Below, piece after piece: positions 35,670 through 49,461 of a stretch of 64,000 nucleotides of DNA. This DNA comes from Cryptomeria japonica. Lineage: Eukaryota; Streptophyta; Pinopsida; Cupressales; Cupressaceae. The notes beneath the pieces are model-generated. The model saw only the letters and a list, made by a program, of their open reading frames with translations. It made no database searches and was not told the DNA's origin. The stretch covers positions 812,609,069 through 812,673,068 of the forward strand of contig NC_081414.1 of the NCBI RefSeq assembly GCF_030272615.1, given 5' to 3'. The translations under genes were made by a program, and so were the position numbers. Within the stretch, counting starts at the first letter, position 1, and every line of letters starts with the position of its first letter.

Positions 35670-36291
35670 ATTGTAGCTTTGGCAACTCATGGTACCTCCC
35701 CTCAAAAAATTGGTACTCAAGGTAAGCACCTCCAACATGATCAGCCTTGTAAACACTCAACAAACCTGCATACAAAACATTAGGATAAACAAAAACAACA
35801 TTTTCATTGATTACACTATCATCTTGTTCCAGCAAACCCATTGAAATCTCTTCATATTTAAAATGCCATTCTCCTTGGCATGTCACCATAACCTCACCCA
35901 TCATCAAGGCTTCATCATGGGCCTTCTTCTTTGTTGCAACTAGCCTCTTCATAGGCCAAACTACCTTCTTGTGCACCCTCAAGTGCCAACTCTTTGTTGT
36001 ACCCTCAAGGTTTTCCAATTTCAACTTCATTTGTGCTTCACTAGGTTCATCTTCCTTTGTCTTTTTCTCTAGTTCCTCTTTAAGCTCCCTCAATCTTGCT
36101 TCATTTGCTTCTAAAGCCCTTCTTAAACTTCTCAACTCATCTCATTTCTTTTCTTCTTTATCTCTCTTCGTTCTTTCTACTTCTTGTTTCCTCAACTCTT
36201 CTTCCTCTCTTTTCTTCTTTCCACCAAACATTAGTTTTTTCCACTTCTTGTAAGCACCTACTATCTCTTTCTTAGATTTTGTTAACTCCAT
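35670..36291 (-). pseudogene. Array ORF, copy 1 (3' end cut by Copia)
   Basis: Coiled-coil ORF of the array (family described at copy 4). TGA replaces Arg in KKRDEL. The tryptophan codon of KKVVWPMKRL is intact here. The frame is lost at the Copia junction after RYHELPK-like sequence. Confidence 0.6.
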
Positions 36292-36336
36292 CTTCACCCC
36301 TATATCCTAGACCTTTCGCTGGCTCTGATACCACTT

Positions 36337-37753
36337 TGATGTAGAGAAAAGGTGAACCTCACTTAAAAAAAATAGGAAATACTCCTATAACCCTTCAATG
36401 GGATCAACTTCGAGACCCAATACCCACACTCAAGACCTCTCAATGGTCAAAAACACATCAATTGTCCACCAAACTCCACATGCTTGCCAATATTAAAATA
36501 AACATATGCTAAAACATGGTGTCTTTGATCCTAAAGCACTTGGAAATCTACAAATTCAACACTAAGGACTCCTAAGGTCGCCTTTCAACCTTCAATGCTC
36601 TATTCATGTTACATCCTATCCATTTAACCCAACAAATACAACTCTTTGATTAAATAAAACCAAAACTACCTTCTTACTGCCCTCTTTGATAGACCCATAC
36701 TCAAAGTTCCATAACATTTTACATGGATCAAAACACCACAATCACTCCAGTGAGATTATGCAAAACATGATCCTTTACAACATATAAAAAATTAAGGATG
36801 ATCCAATGGTTTAGTACAGAGATATGGCCCTTGTATCAGACTGCATGTTTTTTGGGATTGTCTTTTCCAATCAAACCACCAACTTGCCTAGCTTCAACTT
36901 AAATGCACTTTCTCCTTGCAAACCTGGCCAAGAAATGAAATATATACACTGAACAAAGGAATTTTCACTTGACCTAAACCATCCATGGGATCCCAATCTT
37001 GGTTTAGTCAAGTGGATACATTTTCAAGCCACAAACCCTTGACAGGGTAGCAAACTGGCAAAAACTAAAAGATTTTATTTGATAAACCAAACTCAGTAAA
37101 AACCCTCACACAAAGAATGAAAAACCTTCATACAACCATGACACAAACTCCCATGAAAGAACATTATGGAAATAGTTCTCTGTACGGACTGTTACAATAA
37201 ATTTAGCTTAAAAAACATGAAAAATAGTCATATTTCATTAACTTCCTCTTGCTAATATAAATACAACCTTTTCAAATGATTAAATTTCATCTATTTACAA
37301 CCCTTAAGGCCTTCTAGGCCAAAATCCAACCTAAAACCAACTTATAACTAACTTATGACAACTTTTTGCATTCTTGACAACTTTTGACAACAAAAAGTTG
37401 CTCCAAAGTTGTCAAGTTTGACAAATATGTATGTCAACTTGCCAAACCTATATCTAAACCTTCTAAAACATTAAAATTGTCATTATATGACCTTATAAAC
37501 CTATTTTATCCACCTAAACACACTTCTACCCCAAAAACCCAATTTTAGCCTTTTCTAGGCCTAATTGCTCAAAATGGCAATTTTACACTTTTCGATCATT
37601 ACATTGCATTTGACTAGATTTTATGGTTCACATGGCCATGTTACATCACTTAAAGACCTTATAGGTCTTGTTTGTCTTCATTTTTCATCAAATCCTCCAT
37701 AGGGCCTATCAGTGACCCTGCTCCACCTTGTCTTCCTGGGTACTTCTGCACCA
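36337..37753 (-). repeat. Array LTR 1
   Basis: Diverged outer copy. On the plus strand it begins TGATGTAGAG and ends TTCTGCACCA. Length 1417 bp. Confidence 0.82.
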
Positions 37754-38484
37754 TACTTCTAGGGATAAAAAGAATGCAAGGTCTCCTTGCATTGCTGCCT
37801 CCTCTTTCTAGTTTTCCAATTCGTTGAAACTTGCATTGTATTCCCTGCAAAAAATTGTACATGCTTTGGGAACTCATGGTACCTCCACTCAAAAAATTGG
37901 TACTCAAGGTAAGCACCTCCAACATGATCATCCTTGTAAACACTCAACAAACCTACATAAAAAAAATTAGGATAAACAAAAACATCTTTTTCATTGATTA
38001 CAATATCATCTTGTTCCAGCAAACCCATTGAAATCTCTTCATATTTAAAATGCCATTCTCCTTGGCATGTCACCATAACCTCACCCATCATCAAGGCTTC
38101 ATCATGGGCCTTCTTCTTTGTTGCAACTAGCCTCTTCATAGGCCAAACTACCTACTTGTGCACCCTCAAGTGCCAACTGTTTTCTGTACCCTCAAGGTTT
38201 TCCAATTTCAACATCATTTGTGCTTCCCTAAGTTCATCTTCCTTTGTCTTTTTCTCTAGTTCCTCTTTAAGCTCCCTCAATCTTGCTTCATTTGCTTCTA
38301 AAGCCCTTCTTAAACTTCTCAACTCATCTCGTTTCTTTTCTTCTTCATCTCTCTTCGTTCTTTCTACTTCTTGTTTCCTCAACTCTTCTTCCTCTCTTTT
38401 CTTCTTTCCACCAAACATTAGTTCTTTCCACTTCTTGTAAGCACCTACTATCTCTTTCTCAGATTTTGTTAACTCCACTTCACC
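37678..38484 (-). pseudogene. Array ORF, copy 2
   Basis: The start is damaged by a 2-bp loss at the ATG. A TAG replaces a lysine codon just before VVWPMKRL. A further TAG sits at the SFYPW position. The tryptophan of VVWPM is intact. The adjoining PBS is also mutated. Confidence 0.6.
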
Positions 38485-38522
38485 CCTATATCCCAGACCT
38501 TTCGCTGGCTTCGATAACACTT

Positions 38523-39940
38523 TGATGCGGAGAAAAGGTGAACCTCACTCAAATAAAATAGGAAATACTCCTATAACCCTTCAATGGGATCAACTCCGAG
38601 ACCCAACACCCATACTCAAGACCTCTCAATGGTCAAAAACACATTAGTTATCCACCAAACTCCACATGCTTGCCAATATTAAAATAGACATATGCTAAAA
38701 CATGGTGTCTTTGATCCTAAAGCACTTGGAAATCTACAAATTCAACACTAAGAACTCCTAAGCCCTTCTTTCAACCTTCAAGGCTCTAGTCATGTTACAT
38801 CCTATCCATTTAACCCAACAAATACAACTCTTTGATTAAATAAAAGCAAAACTACCTTCTTACTGCCCTCTTTGACAGACCCGTACTCAAAGTTCCAAAA
38901 CTTTTTACATGCATCAAAACACCACAATCACTCTAGTGAGATTATGCAAAACATGATCCTTTACAACATATAAAATATTAAGGATGATCCAACCGTTTAG
39001 TATGGAGATATGGCCCTTGTATCAGACTGCATGTTTTTTGGGACTGTCTTTTCCAATCAAACAACCAACTTGCCTAGCTTCAACTTAAATGCACTTTCTC
39101 CTTGCAAACCTGGCCAAGAAATGAAATGTATACACTAAAAAAAGGAATTTTCACTTGAACTAAACCATCCATGGGATCCCAATCTTGGTTTAGTCAAGTG
39201 GATACATTTTCAAGCCACAAACCCTTGACAAGGCAACAAACTGGCAAAAACTAATAGATTTTATTTGATAAACCAAAACTCAGTAAAAACCCTCACACAA
39301 AGAATGAAAAACCTTCATACAACCATGACACAAACTCCCATGAAAGAACAGTACGAAGATAGTTCTCTGTACGAACTGTTACAACAAATTTAGCTTAAAA
39401 AACATGAAAAACAGTCATATTTCATTAACTTCCTCTTGCTAATGCAAAGACAACCTCTTCAAATGATTCAATTTAATATATTTACAACCCTCAAGGCCTT
39501 CTAGGCTGAAATCCAACCTAAAACCAACTTATAACTAACTTATGACAACTTTTTGCATTCTTAACAACTTTTGACAACAAAAAGTTGCTCCAAAGTTGTC
39601 AAGTTTGACAAATATGTATGTCAACTTGCCAAACATATATCTTAACCTTCTAAAACATTAAAATTGTCATTATATGACCTTATCAACCTATTTTATCCAC
39701 CTAAACACAATTCTACCCCAAAAACCCAATTTTAGCCTTTTCTAGGCCTAATTGCTCAAAATGGCAACTTTACACTTTTTGATCATTACATTGCATTTCA
39801 CTACATTTTATGGCTCACATGGTCATGTTACATCACTTAAAGACCTTATAGGTCTTGTTTGTCTTCATTTTTCATCAAATCCTCCATAGGGCCTATGAGT
39901 GACCCTGTTCCACCTTTTCTTCCTGGGAGCTCCTGCACCA
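38523..39940 (-). repeat. Array LTR 2
   Basis: 1418 bp, TGATGCGGAG to CTCCTGCACCA on the plus strand. It is intermediate between the diverged outer copies and the near-identical central ones. Confidence 0.85.
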
Positions 39941-40665
39941 TACTCCCAGGGATAAAAAGAATGCAAGGTCTCCTTGCATGGTTGCCTCCTCTTTCTACTT
40001 TTCCAATTCATTGGAACCTGCATTGTATTCCTTACAAAAAATTGTACATGCTTTGGCAACTCATGGTACCTCCGCTCAAAAAATTGGTACTCAAGGTAAG
40101 CACCTCCAACATGATCATCCTTCTAAACAATCAACAAACCTACATACAAAACATTAGGATAAACAAAAACATGTTTTTCATTGATTACAATATCATCTTG
40201 TTCCAGAAAACCCATTGAAATCTCTTCATATTTAAAATGCCATTCTCCTTGCCATGTCACCGTAACCTCACCCATCATCAAGGCTTCATCATGGGCCTTC
40301 TTCTTTGTTGCAACTAGCCTCTTCACAGGCTAAACTACCTTCTTGTGCAACCTCAAGTGCCAACTCTTTGTTGTACCCTCAAGGTTTTCCAATTTCAACT
40401 TCATTTGTGCTTCCCTAAGTTCATCTTCCTTTGTCTTTTTCTCTAGTTCCTCTTTAAGCTCCCTCAATCTTGCTTCATTTGCTTCTAAAGCCCTTCTTAA
40501 ACTTCTCAACTCATCTCGTTTCTTTTCTTCTTCATCTCTCTTCTTTCTTTCTACTTCTTGTTTCCTCAACTGTTCTTCCTCTCTTTTCTTCTTTCCACTG
40601 AACATTAGTTCTTTCCACTTCTTGTAAGCACCTACTATCTCTTTCTTAGATTTTGTTAACTCCAT
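39865..40665 (-). pseudogene. Array ORF, copy 3
   Basis: First copy from the left with the shared TGG-to-TAG change (KKVV-stop-PVKRL, near 40330). A second stop follows the VYPNVLYVGLLIV segment. Confidence 0.65.
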
Positions 40666-40710
40666 CTTCACCCCTATATCCCAGACCTTTCACTGGCTCT
40701 GATACCACTT

Positions 40711-42128
40711 TGATGCAGAGAAAAGGTGAACCTCACTCAAACAAAATAGGAAATACTCCGATAACCCTTCAACGGGATCAACTTCAAGACCCAACACACA
40801 CACTCAAGACCTCTCAATGGTCAAAAACACATCAGTTATCCACCAAACTCCACATGCTTACCAATATTAAAATAGACATATGCTAAAACATGGTGTCTTT
40901 GATCCTAAAGCACTTGGAAATCTACAAATTCAACACTAAGGACTCATAAGGCCTTCTTTCAACCTTCAAGGCTCTAGTCATGTTACATCCTATCCATTTA
41001 ACCCAACAAATACAACTCTTTGATTAAATAAAACCAAAACTACCTTCTTACTGCCCTCTTTGATAGACCCGTACTCAAAGTTCCATAACTTTTTACATGG
41101 ATCAAAACACCACAATCACTCCAGTGAGATTATGCAAAACATGATCTTTTACAACATATAAAAAATTAAGGATGATCCAACCGTTTAGTACGGAGATATG
41201 GCCCTTGTATCAGACTGCATGTTTTTTGGGACTGTCTTTTCCAATCAAACAACCAACTTGCCTAGCTTCAACTTAAATGCACTTTCTCCTTGCAAACCTA
41301 GCCAAGAAATGAAATGTATACACTGAAAAAAGGAATTTTCACTTGAACTAAACCATCCATGGGATCCCAATCTTGGTTTAGTCAAGTGGTTACATTTTCA
41401 AGCCACAAACCCTTGACAAGGCAACGAACTGGCAAAAACTAAAAGATTTTATTTGATAAACCAAAACTCAGTAAAAACCCTCACACAAAGAATGAAAAAC
41501 CTTCATACAACCATGACACAAACTCCCATGAAAGACCAGTATAGAGATAGTTCTCTGTACGAACTGTTACAACAAATTTAGCTTAAAAAACATGAAAAAC
41601 AGTCATATTTCATTAACTTCCTCTTGCTAATACAAAGCCAACCTATTCAAATGATTCTATTTAATATATTTACAACCCTCAAGGCCTTCTAGGCTGAAAT
41701 CCAACCTAAAACCAACTTATAACTAACTTATGACAACTTTTTGCATTCTTGACAACTTTTGACAACAAAAAGTTGCTCCAAAGTTGTCAAGTTTGACAAA
41801 TATGTATGTCAACTTGCCAAACCTATACTTAAACCTTCTAAAACATTAAAATTGTCATTATATGACCTTATCAACCTATTTTATCCACCTAAACACACTT
41901 CTACCCCAAAAACCCAACTTTAGCCTTTTCTAGGCCTAATTGCTCAAAATGGCAACTTTACACTTTTTGATCATTACATTGCATTTCACTACATTTTATG
42001 GCTCACATGGCCATGTTACATCACTTAAAGACCTTATAGGTCTTGTTTGTCTTCATTTTTCATCAAATCCTCCATAGGGCCTATGAGTGACCTTGTTCCA
42101 CCTTTTCTTCCTGGGAGCTCCTGCACCA
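40711..42128 (-). repeat. Array LTR 3
   Basis: 1418 bp. The PBS for this copy lies at 40695-40708, two bases beyond the LTR end. Central, near-identical group. Confidence 0.88.
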
Positions 42129-42853
42129 TACTCCCAGGGATAAAAAGAATGCAAGGTCTCCTTGCATGGTTGCCTCCTCTTTCTGGTTTTCCAATTCATT
42201 GGAACCTACATTGTATTCCTTACAAAAAATTGTACATGCTTTGGCAACTCATGGTACCTCCGCTCAAAAAATTGGTACTCAAGGTAAGCACCTCCAACAT
42301 GATCATCCTTGTAAACAATTAACAAACCTACATACAAAACATTAGGATAAACAAAAACATGTTTTTCATTGATTACAATATCATCTTGTTCCAGAAAACC
42401 CATTGAAATCTCTTCATATTTAAAATGCCATTCTCCTTGCCATGTCACCGTAACCTCACCCATCATCAAGGCTTCATCATGGGCCTTCTTCTTTGTTGCA
42501 ACTAGCCTCTTCACAGGCTAAACTACCTTCTTGTGCACCCTCAAGTGCCAACTCTTTGTTGTACCCTCAAGGTTTTCCAATTTCAACTTCATTTGTGCTT
42601 CCCTAAGTTCATCTTCCTTTGTCTTTTTCTCTAGTTCCTCTTTAAGCTCCCTCAATCTTGCTTCATTTGCTTCTAAAGCCCTTCTTAAACTTCTCAACTC
42701 ATCTCGTTTCTTTTCTTCTTCATCTCTCTTCTTTCTTTCTACTTCTTGTTTCCTCAACTGTTCTTCCTCTCTTTTCTTCTTTCCACTGAACATTAGTTCT
42801 TTCCACTTCTTGTAAGCACCTACTATCTCTTTCTTAGATTTTGTTAACTCCAT
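42053..42853 (-). pseudogene. Array ORF, copy 4: coiled-coil protein of unknown function
   Basis: Representative copy. The ATG lies about 45 nt after the PBS. The N-terminal third is a highly charged coiled coil (KKRDEEEKKRDELRSLRRAL, then EANEARLRELKEELEKKTKE). A C-terminal globular part follows: EWHFKYEEISMGFLEQDDIV, then VFVYPN, then GGAYLEYQFFERRYHELP. The ORF runs past the LTR start and ends at GGFDEK inside the LTR. A TAG at the KVVWPVKRL tryptophan (42515-42517) splits it, and a second TAG follows at VRNTM. It lacks the Gypsy gag signature and has no zinc knuckle. It may be a captured host gene or a very diverged gag. I cannot name it. Confidence 0.65.
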
Positions 42854-42898
42854 CTTCACCCCTATATCCCAGACCTTTCACTGGCTCTGATACCACTT

Positions 42899-44316
42899 TG
42901 ATGCAGAGAAAAGGTGAACCTCACTCAAACAAAATAGGAAATACTCCGATAACCCTTCAACGGGATCAACTTCAAGACCCAACACACACACTCAAGACCT
43001 CTCAATGGTCAAAAACACATCAGTTATCCACCAAACTCCACATGCTTGCCAATATTAAAATAGACATATGCTAAAACATGGTGTCTTTGATCCTAAAGCA
43101 CTTGGAAATCTACAAATTCAACACTAAGGACTCCTAAGGCCTTATTTCAACCTTCAAGGCTCTAGTCATGTTGCATCCTATCCATTTAACCCAACAAATA
43201 CAACTCTTTGATTAAATAAAACCAAAACTACCTTCTTACTGCCCTCTTTGATAGACCCGTACTCAAAGTTCCATAACTTTTTACATGGATCAAAACACCA
43301 CAATCACTCCAGTGAGATTATGCAAAACATGATCTTTTACAACATATAAAAAATTAAGGATGATCCAACCGTTTAGTACGGAGATATGGCCCTTGTATCA
43401 GACTGCATGTTTTTTGGGACTGTCTTTTCCAATCAAACAACCAACTTGCCTAGCTTCAACTTAAATGCACTTTCTCCTTGCAAACCTAGCCAAGAAATGA
43501 AATGTATACACTGAAAAAAGGAATTTTCACTTGAACTAAACCATCCATGGGATCCCAATCTTGGTTTAGTCAAGTGGATACATTTTCAAGCCACAAACCC
43601 TTGACAAGGCAACGAACTGGCAAAAACTAAAAGATTTTATTTGATAAACCAAAACTCAGTAAAAACCCTCACACAAAGAATGAAAAACCTTCATACAACC
43701 ATGACACAAACTCCCATGAAAGAACAGTATAGAGATAGTTCTCTGTACGAACTGTTACAACAAATTTAGCTTAAAAAACATGAAAAACAGTCATATTTCA
43801 TTAACTTCCTCTTGCTAATACAAAGCCAACCTGTTCAAATGATTCAATTTAATATATTTACAACCCTCAAGGCCTTCTAGGCTGAAATCCAACCTAAAAC
43901 CAACTTATAACTAACTTATGACAACTTTTTGCATTCTTGACAACTTTTGACAACAAAAAGTTGCTCCAAAGTTGTCAAGTTTGACAAATATGTATGTCAA
44001 CTTGCCAGACCTATATCTAAACCTTCTAAAACATTAAAATTGTCATTATATGACCTTATCAACCTATTTTATCCACCTAAACACACTTCTACCCCAAAAA
44101 CCCAACTTTAGCCTTTTCTAGGCCTAATTGCTCAAAATGGCAACTTTACACTTTTTGATCATTACATTGCATTTCACTACATTTTATGGCTCACATGGCC
44201 ATGTTACATCACTTAAAGACCTTATAGGTCTTGTTTGTCTTCATTTTTCATCAAATCCTCCATAGGGCCTATGAGTGACCTTGTTCCACCTTTTCTTCCT
44301 GGGAGCTCCTGCACCA
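42899..44316 (-). repeat. Array LTR 4
   Basis: 1418 bp, central group. It carries GCCAGACCTATA near 44007, a variant shared with LTRs 6 and 7. Confidence 0.88.
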
Positions 44317-45041
44317 TACTCCCAGGGATAAAAAGAATGCAAGGTCTCCTTGCATGGTTGCCTCCCCTTTCTGGTTTTCCAATTCATTGGAACCTGCATT
44401 GTATTCCTTACAAAAAATTGTACATGCTTTGGCAACTCATGGTACCTCCGCTCAAAAAATTGGTACTCAAGGTAAGCACCTCCAACATGATCATCCTTGT
44501 AAACAATTAACAAACCTACATACAAAACATTAGGATAAACAAAAACATGTTTTTCATTGATTACAATATCATCTTGTTCCAGAAAACCCATTGAAATCTC
44601 TTCATATTTAAAATGCCATTCTCCTTGCCATGTCACCGTAACCTCACCCATCATCAAGGCTTCATCATGGGCCTTCTTCTTTGTTGCAACTAGCCTCTTC
44701 ACAGGCTAAACTACCTTCTTGTGCAACCTCAAATGCCAACTCTTTGTTGTACCCTCAAGGTTTTCCAATTTCAACTTCATTTGTGCTTCCCTAAGTTCAT
44801 CTTCCTTTGTCTTTTTCTCTAGTTCCTCTTTAAGCTCCCTCAATCTTGCTTCATTTGCTTCTAAAGCCCTTCTTAAACTTCTCAACTCATCTCATTTCTT
44901 TTCTTCTTCATCTCTCTTCTTTCTTTCTACTTCTTGTTTCCTCACCTGTTCTTCCTCTCTTTTCTACTTTCCACTGAACATTAGTTCTTTCCACTTCTTG
45001 TAAGCACCTACTATTTCTTTCTTAGATTTTGTTAACTCCAT
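44241..45041 (-). pseudogene. Array ORF, copy 5
   Basis: Shared TAG at the VVWPVKRL tryptophan. An additional TGA replaces Arg in KKRDEL, and a further stop lies near 44965. The downstream half (44702-44241) is open to GGFDEK. Confidence 0.65.
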
Positions 45042-45086
45042 CTTCACCCCTATATCCCAGACCTTTCACTAGCTCTGATACCACTT

Positions 45087-46503
45087 TGATGCAGAGAAAA
45101 GGTGAACCTCAATCAAACAAAATAGGAAATACTCCGATAACCCTTCAACGGGATCAACTTCAAGACCCAACACACACACTCAAGACCTCTCAATGGTCAA
45201 GAACACATCAGTTATCCACCAAACTCCACATGCTTGCCAATATTAAAATAGACATATGCTAAAACATGGTGTCTTTGATCCTAAAGCACTTGGAAATCTA
45301 CAAATTCAACACTAAGGACTCCTAAGGCCTTCTTTCAACCTTCAAGGCTCTATTCATGTTACATCCTATCCATTTAACCCAACAAATACAACTCTTTGAT
45401 TAAATAAAACCAAAACTACCTTCTTACTACCCTCTTTGATAGACCCGTACTCAAAGTTCCATAACTTTTTACATGGATCAAAACACCACAATCACTCCAG
45501 TGAGATTATGCAAAACATGATCTTTTACAACATATAAAAAATTAAGGATGATCCAACCATTTAGTACGGAGATATGGCCCTTGTATCAGACTGCATGTTT
45601 TTTGGGACTGTCTTTTCCAATCAAACAACCAACTTGCCTAGCTTCAACTTACATGCACTTTCTCCTTGCAAACCTAGCCAAGAAATGAAATGTATAAACT
45701 GAAAAAAGGAATTTTCACTTGACCTAAACCATCCATGGGATCCCAATCTTGGTTTAGTCAAGTGGATACATTTTCAAGCCACAAACCCTTGAACAGGCAA
45801 CGAACTGGCAAAAACTAAAAGATTTTATTTGATAAACCAAAACTCAGTAAAAACCCTCACACAAATAATGAAAAACCTTCATACAACCATGACACAAACT
45901 CCCATGAAAGAACAGTATAGAGATAGTTCTCTGTACGAACTGTTACAACAAATTTAGCTTAAAAAACATGAAAACAGTCATATTTCATTAACTTCCTCTT
46001 GCTAATACAAAGCCAACCTATTCAAATGATTCAATTTAATATATTTACAACCCTCAAGGCCTTCTAGGCTGAAATCCAACCTAAAACCAACTTATAACTA
46101 ACTTATGACAACTTTTTGCATTCTTGACAACTTTTGACAACAAAAAGTTGCTCCAAAGTTGTCAAGTTTGACAAATATGTATGTCAACTTGCCAAACCTA
46201 TATCTAAACCTTCTAAAACATTAAAATTGTCATTATATGACCTTATCAACCTATTTTATCCACCTAAACACACTTCTACCCCAAAAACCCAACTTTAGCC
46301 TTTTCTAGGCCTAATTGCTCAAAATGGCAACTTTACACTTTTTGATCATTACATTGCATTTCACTACATTTTATGGCTCACATGGCCATGTTACATCACT
46401 TAAAGACCTTATAGGTCTTGTTTGTCTTCATTTTTCATCAAATCCTCCATAGGGCCTATGAGTGACCTTGTTCCACCTTTTCTTCCTGGGAGCTCCTGCA
46501 CCA
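45087..46503 (-). repeat. Array LTR 5
   Basis: 1417 bp, central group, with one A lost in GAAAACAGTC near 45970. The variants TCAAGAACACATC (45198) and TTACTACCC (45425) recur one dimer (4375 bp) away, in LTR 7. Confidence 0.88.
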
Positions 46504-47228
46504 TACTCCCAGGGATAAAAAGAATGCAAGGTCTCCTTGCATGGTTGCCTCCTCTTTCTCATTTTCCAATTCATTGGAACCTGCATTGTATTCCTTACAA
46601 AAAATTGTACATGCTTTGGCAACTCATGGTACCTCCGCTCAAAAAATTGGTACTCAAGGTAAGCACCTCCAGCATGATCATCCTTGTAAACAATTAACAA
46701 ACCTACATACAAAACATTAGGATAAACAAAAACATGTTTTTCATTGATTACAATATCATCTTGTTCCAGAAAACCCATTGAAATCTCTTCATATTTAAAA
46801 TGCCATTCTCCTTGCCATGTCACCGTAACCTCACCCATCATCAAGGCTTCATCATGGGCCTTCTTCTTTGTTGCAACTAGCCTCTTCACAGGCTAAACTA
46901 CCTTCTTGTGCACCCTCAAGTGCCAACTCTTTGTTGTACCCTCAAGGTTTTCCAATTTCAACTTCATTTGTGCTTCCCTAAGTTCATCTTCCTTTGTCTT
47001 TTTCTCTAGTTCCTCTTTAAGCTCCCTCAATCTTGCTTCATTTGCTTCTAAAGCCCTTCTTAAACTTCTCAACTCATCTCGTTTCTTTTCTTCTTCATCT
47101 CTCTTCTTTCTTTCTACTTCTTGTTTCCTCAACTGTTCTTCCTCTCTTTTCTTCTTTCCACTGAACATTAGTTCTTTCCACTTCTTGTAAGCACCTACTA
47201 TCTCTTTCTTAGATTTTGTTAACTCCAT
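46428..47228 (-). pseudogene. Array ORF, copy 6
   Basis: Shared TAG at the VVWPVKRL tryptophan; both halves are otherwise open (47228-46893 and 46889-46428). Confidence 0.65.
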
Positions 47229-47273
47229 CTTCACCCCTATATCCCAGACCTTTCACTGCCTCTGATACCACTT

Positions 47274-48691
47274 TGATGCAGAGAAAAGGTGAACCTCACT
47301 CAAACAAAATAGGAAATACTCCGATAACCCTTCAACGGGATCAACTTCAAGACCCAACACACACACTCAAGACCTCTCAATGGTCAAAAACACATCAGTT
47401 ATCCACCAAACTCCACATGCTTGCCAATATTAAAATAGACATATGCTAAAACATGGTGTCTTTGATCCTAAAGCACTTGGAAATCTACAAATTCAACAAT
47501 AAGGACTCCTAAGGCCTTCTTTCAACCTTCAAGGCTCTAGTCATGTTGCATCCTATCCATTTAACCCAACAAATACAACTCTTTGATTAAATAAAACCAA
47601 AACTACCTTCTTACTGCCCTCTTTGATAGACCCATACTCAAAGTTCCATAACTTTTTACATGGATCAAAACACCACAATCACTCCAGTGAGATTATGCAA
47701 AACATGATCTTTTACAACATATAAAAAATTAAGGATGATCCAACCATTTAGTACGGAGATATGGCCCTTGTATCAGACTGCATGTTTTTTGGGACTGTCG
47801 TTTCCAATCAAACAACCAACTTGCCTAGCTTCAACTTAAATGCACTTTCTCCTTGCAAACCTAGCCAAGAAATGAAATGTATACACTGAAAAAAGGAATT
47901 TTCACTTGAAATAAACCATCCATGGGATCCCAATCTTGGTTTAGTCAAGTGGATACATTTTCAAGCCACAAACCCTTGACAAGGCAACGAACTGGCAAAA
48001 ACTAAAAGATTTTATTTGATAAACCAAAACTCAGTAAAAACCCTAACACAAAGAATGAAAAACCTTCATACAACCATGACACAAACTCCCATGAAAGAAC
48101 AGTATAGAGATAGTTCTCTGTACGAACTGTTACAACAAATTTAGCTTAAAAAACATGAAAAACAGTCATATTTCATTAACTTCCTCTTGCTAATACAAAG
48201 CCAACCTTTTCAAATGATTCAATTTAATATATTTACAACCCTCAAGGCCTTCTAGGCTGAAATCCAACCTAAAACCAACTTATAACTAACTTATGACAAC
48301 TTTTTGCATTCTTGACAACTTTTGACAACAAAAAGTTGCTCCAAAGTTGTCAAGTTTGACAAATATGTATGTCAACTTGCCAGACCTATATCTAAACCTT
48401 CTAAAACATTAAAATTGTCATTATATGACCTTATCAACCTATTTTATCCACCTAAACACACTTCTACCCCAAAAACCCAACTTTAGCCTTTTTTAGGCCT
48501 AATTGCTCAAAATGGCAACTTTACACTTTTTGATCATTACATTGCATTTCACTACATTTTATGGCTCACATGGCCATGTTACATCACTTAAAGACCTTAT
48601 AGGTCTTGTTTGTCTTCATTTTTCATCAAATCCTCCATAGGGCCTATGAGTGACCTTGTTCCACCTTTTCTTCCTGGGAGCTCCTGCAACA
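47274..48691 (-). repeat. Array LTR 6
   Basis: 1418 bp, central group. The outer terminus has GCAACA in place of GCACCA. It shares CATGTTGCATCC with LTR 4 (47543 and 43168). Confidence 0.88.
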
Positions 48692-49416
48692 TACTCCCAA
48701 GGATAAAAAGAATGCAAGGTCTCCTTGCATGGTTGCCTCCTCTTTCTGGTTTTCCAATTCATTGGAACCTGCATTGTATTCCTTACAAAAAATTGTACAT
48801 GCTTTGGCAACTCATGGTACCTCCGCTCAAAAAATTGGTACTCAAGGTAAGCACCTCCAACATGATCATCCTTGTAAACAATTAACAAACCTACATACAA
48901 AACATTAGGATAAACAAAAACATGTTTTTCATTGATTACAATATCATCTTGTTCCAGAAAACCCATTTAAATCTCTTCATATTTAAAATGCCATTCTCCT
49001 TGCCATGTCAACGTAACCTCACCCATCATCAAGGCTTCATCATGGGCCTTCTTCTTTGTTGCAACTAGCCTCTTCACAGGCTAAACTACCTTCTTGTGCA
49101 CCCTCAAGTGCCAACTCTTTGTTGTACCCTCAAGGTTTTCCAATTTCAACTTCATTTGTGCTTCCCTAAGTTCATCTTCCTTTGTCTTTTTCTCTAGTTC
49201 CTCTTTAAGCTCCCTCAATCTTGCTTCATTTGCTTCTAAAGCCCTTCTTAAACTTCTCAACTCATCTCGTTTCTTTTCTTCTTCATCTCTCTTCTTTCTT
49301 TCTACTTCTTGTTTCCTCAACTGTTCTTCCTCTCTTTTCTTCTTTCCACTGAACATTAGTTCTTTCCACTTCTTGTAAGCACCTACTATTTCTTTCTTAG
49401 ATTTTGTTAACTCCAT
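48616..49416 (-). pseudogene. Array ORF, copy 7
   Basis: Shared TAG at the VVWPVKRL tryptophan. A further TAA replaces Glu in EEISMGFLEQ (near 48968). Confidence 0.65.
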
Positions 49417-49461
49417 CTTCACCCCTATATCCCAGACCTTTCACTGGCTCTGATACCACTT

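Noticed and set aside
40343-40627. Serine/phenylalanine-rich plus-strand ORFs present in each array unit (about 94 codons)
   Set aside because: They are the antisense shadow of the K/E-rich coiled-coil ORF. The PBS and LTR orientation show that the minus strand is the sense strand.
40711-42023. Shorter array LTR ending at TTACATCA (1313 bp, TGATG/CATCA ends)
   Set aside because: No polypurine tract precedes that end. The TGGTGCAGGAGC start matches the chromovirus LTR, including its upstream TTTTTAT and CCC motif, and coincides with the array's right edge at 55236.
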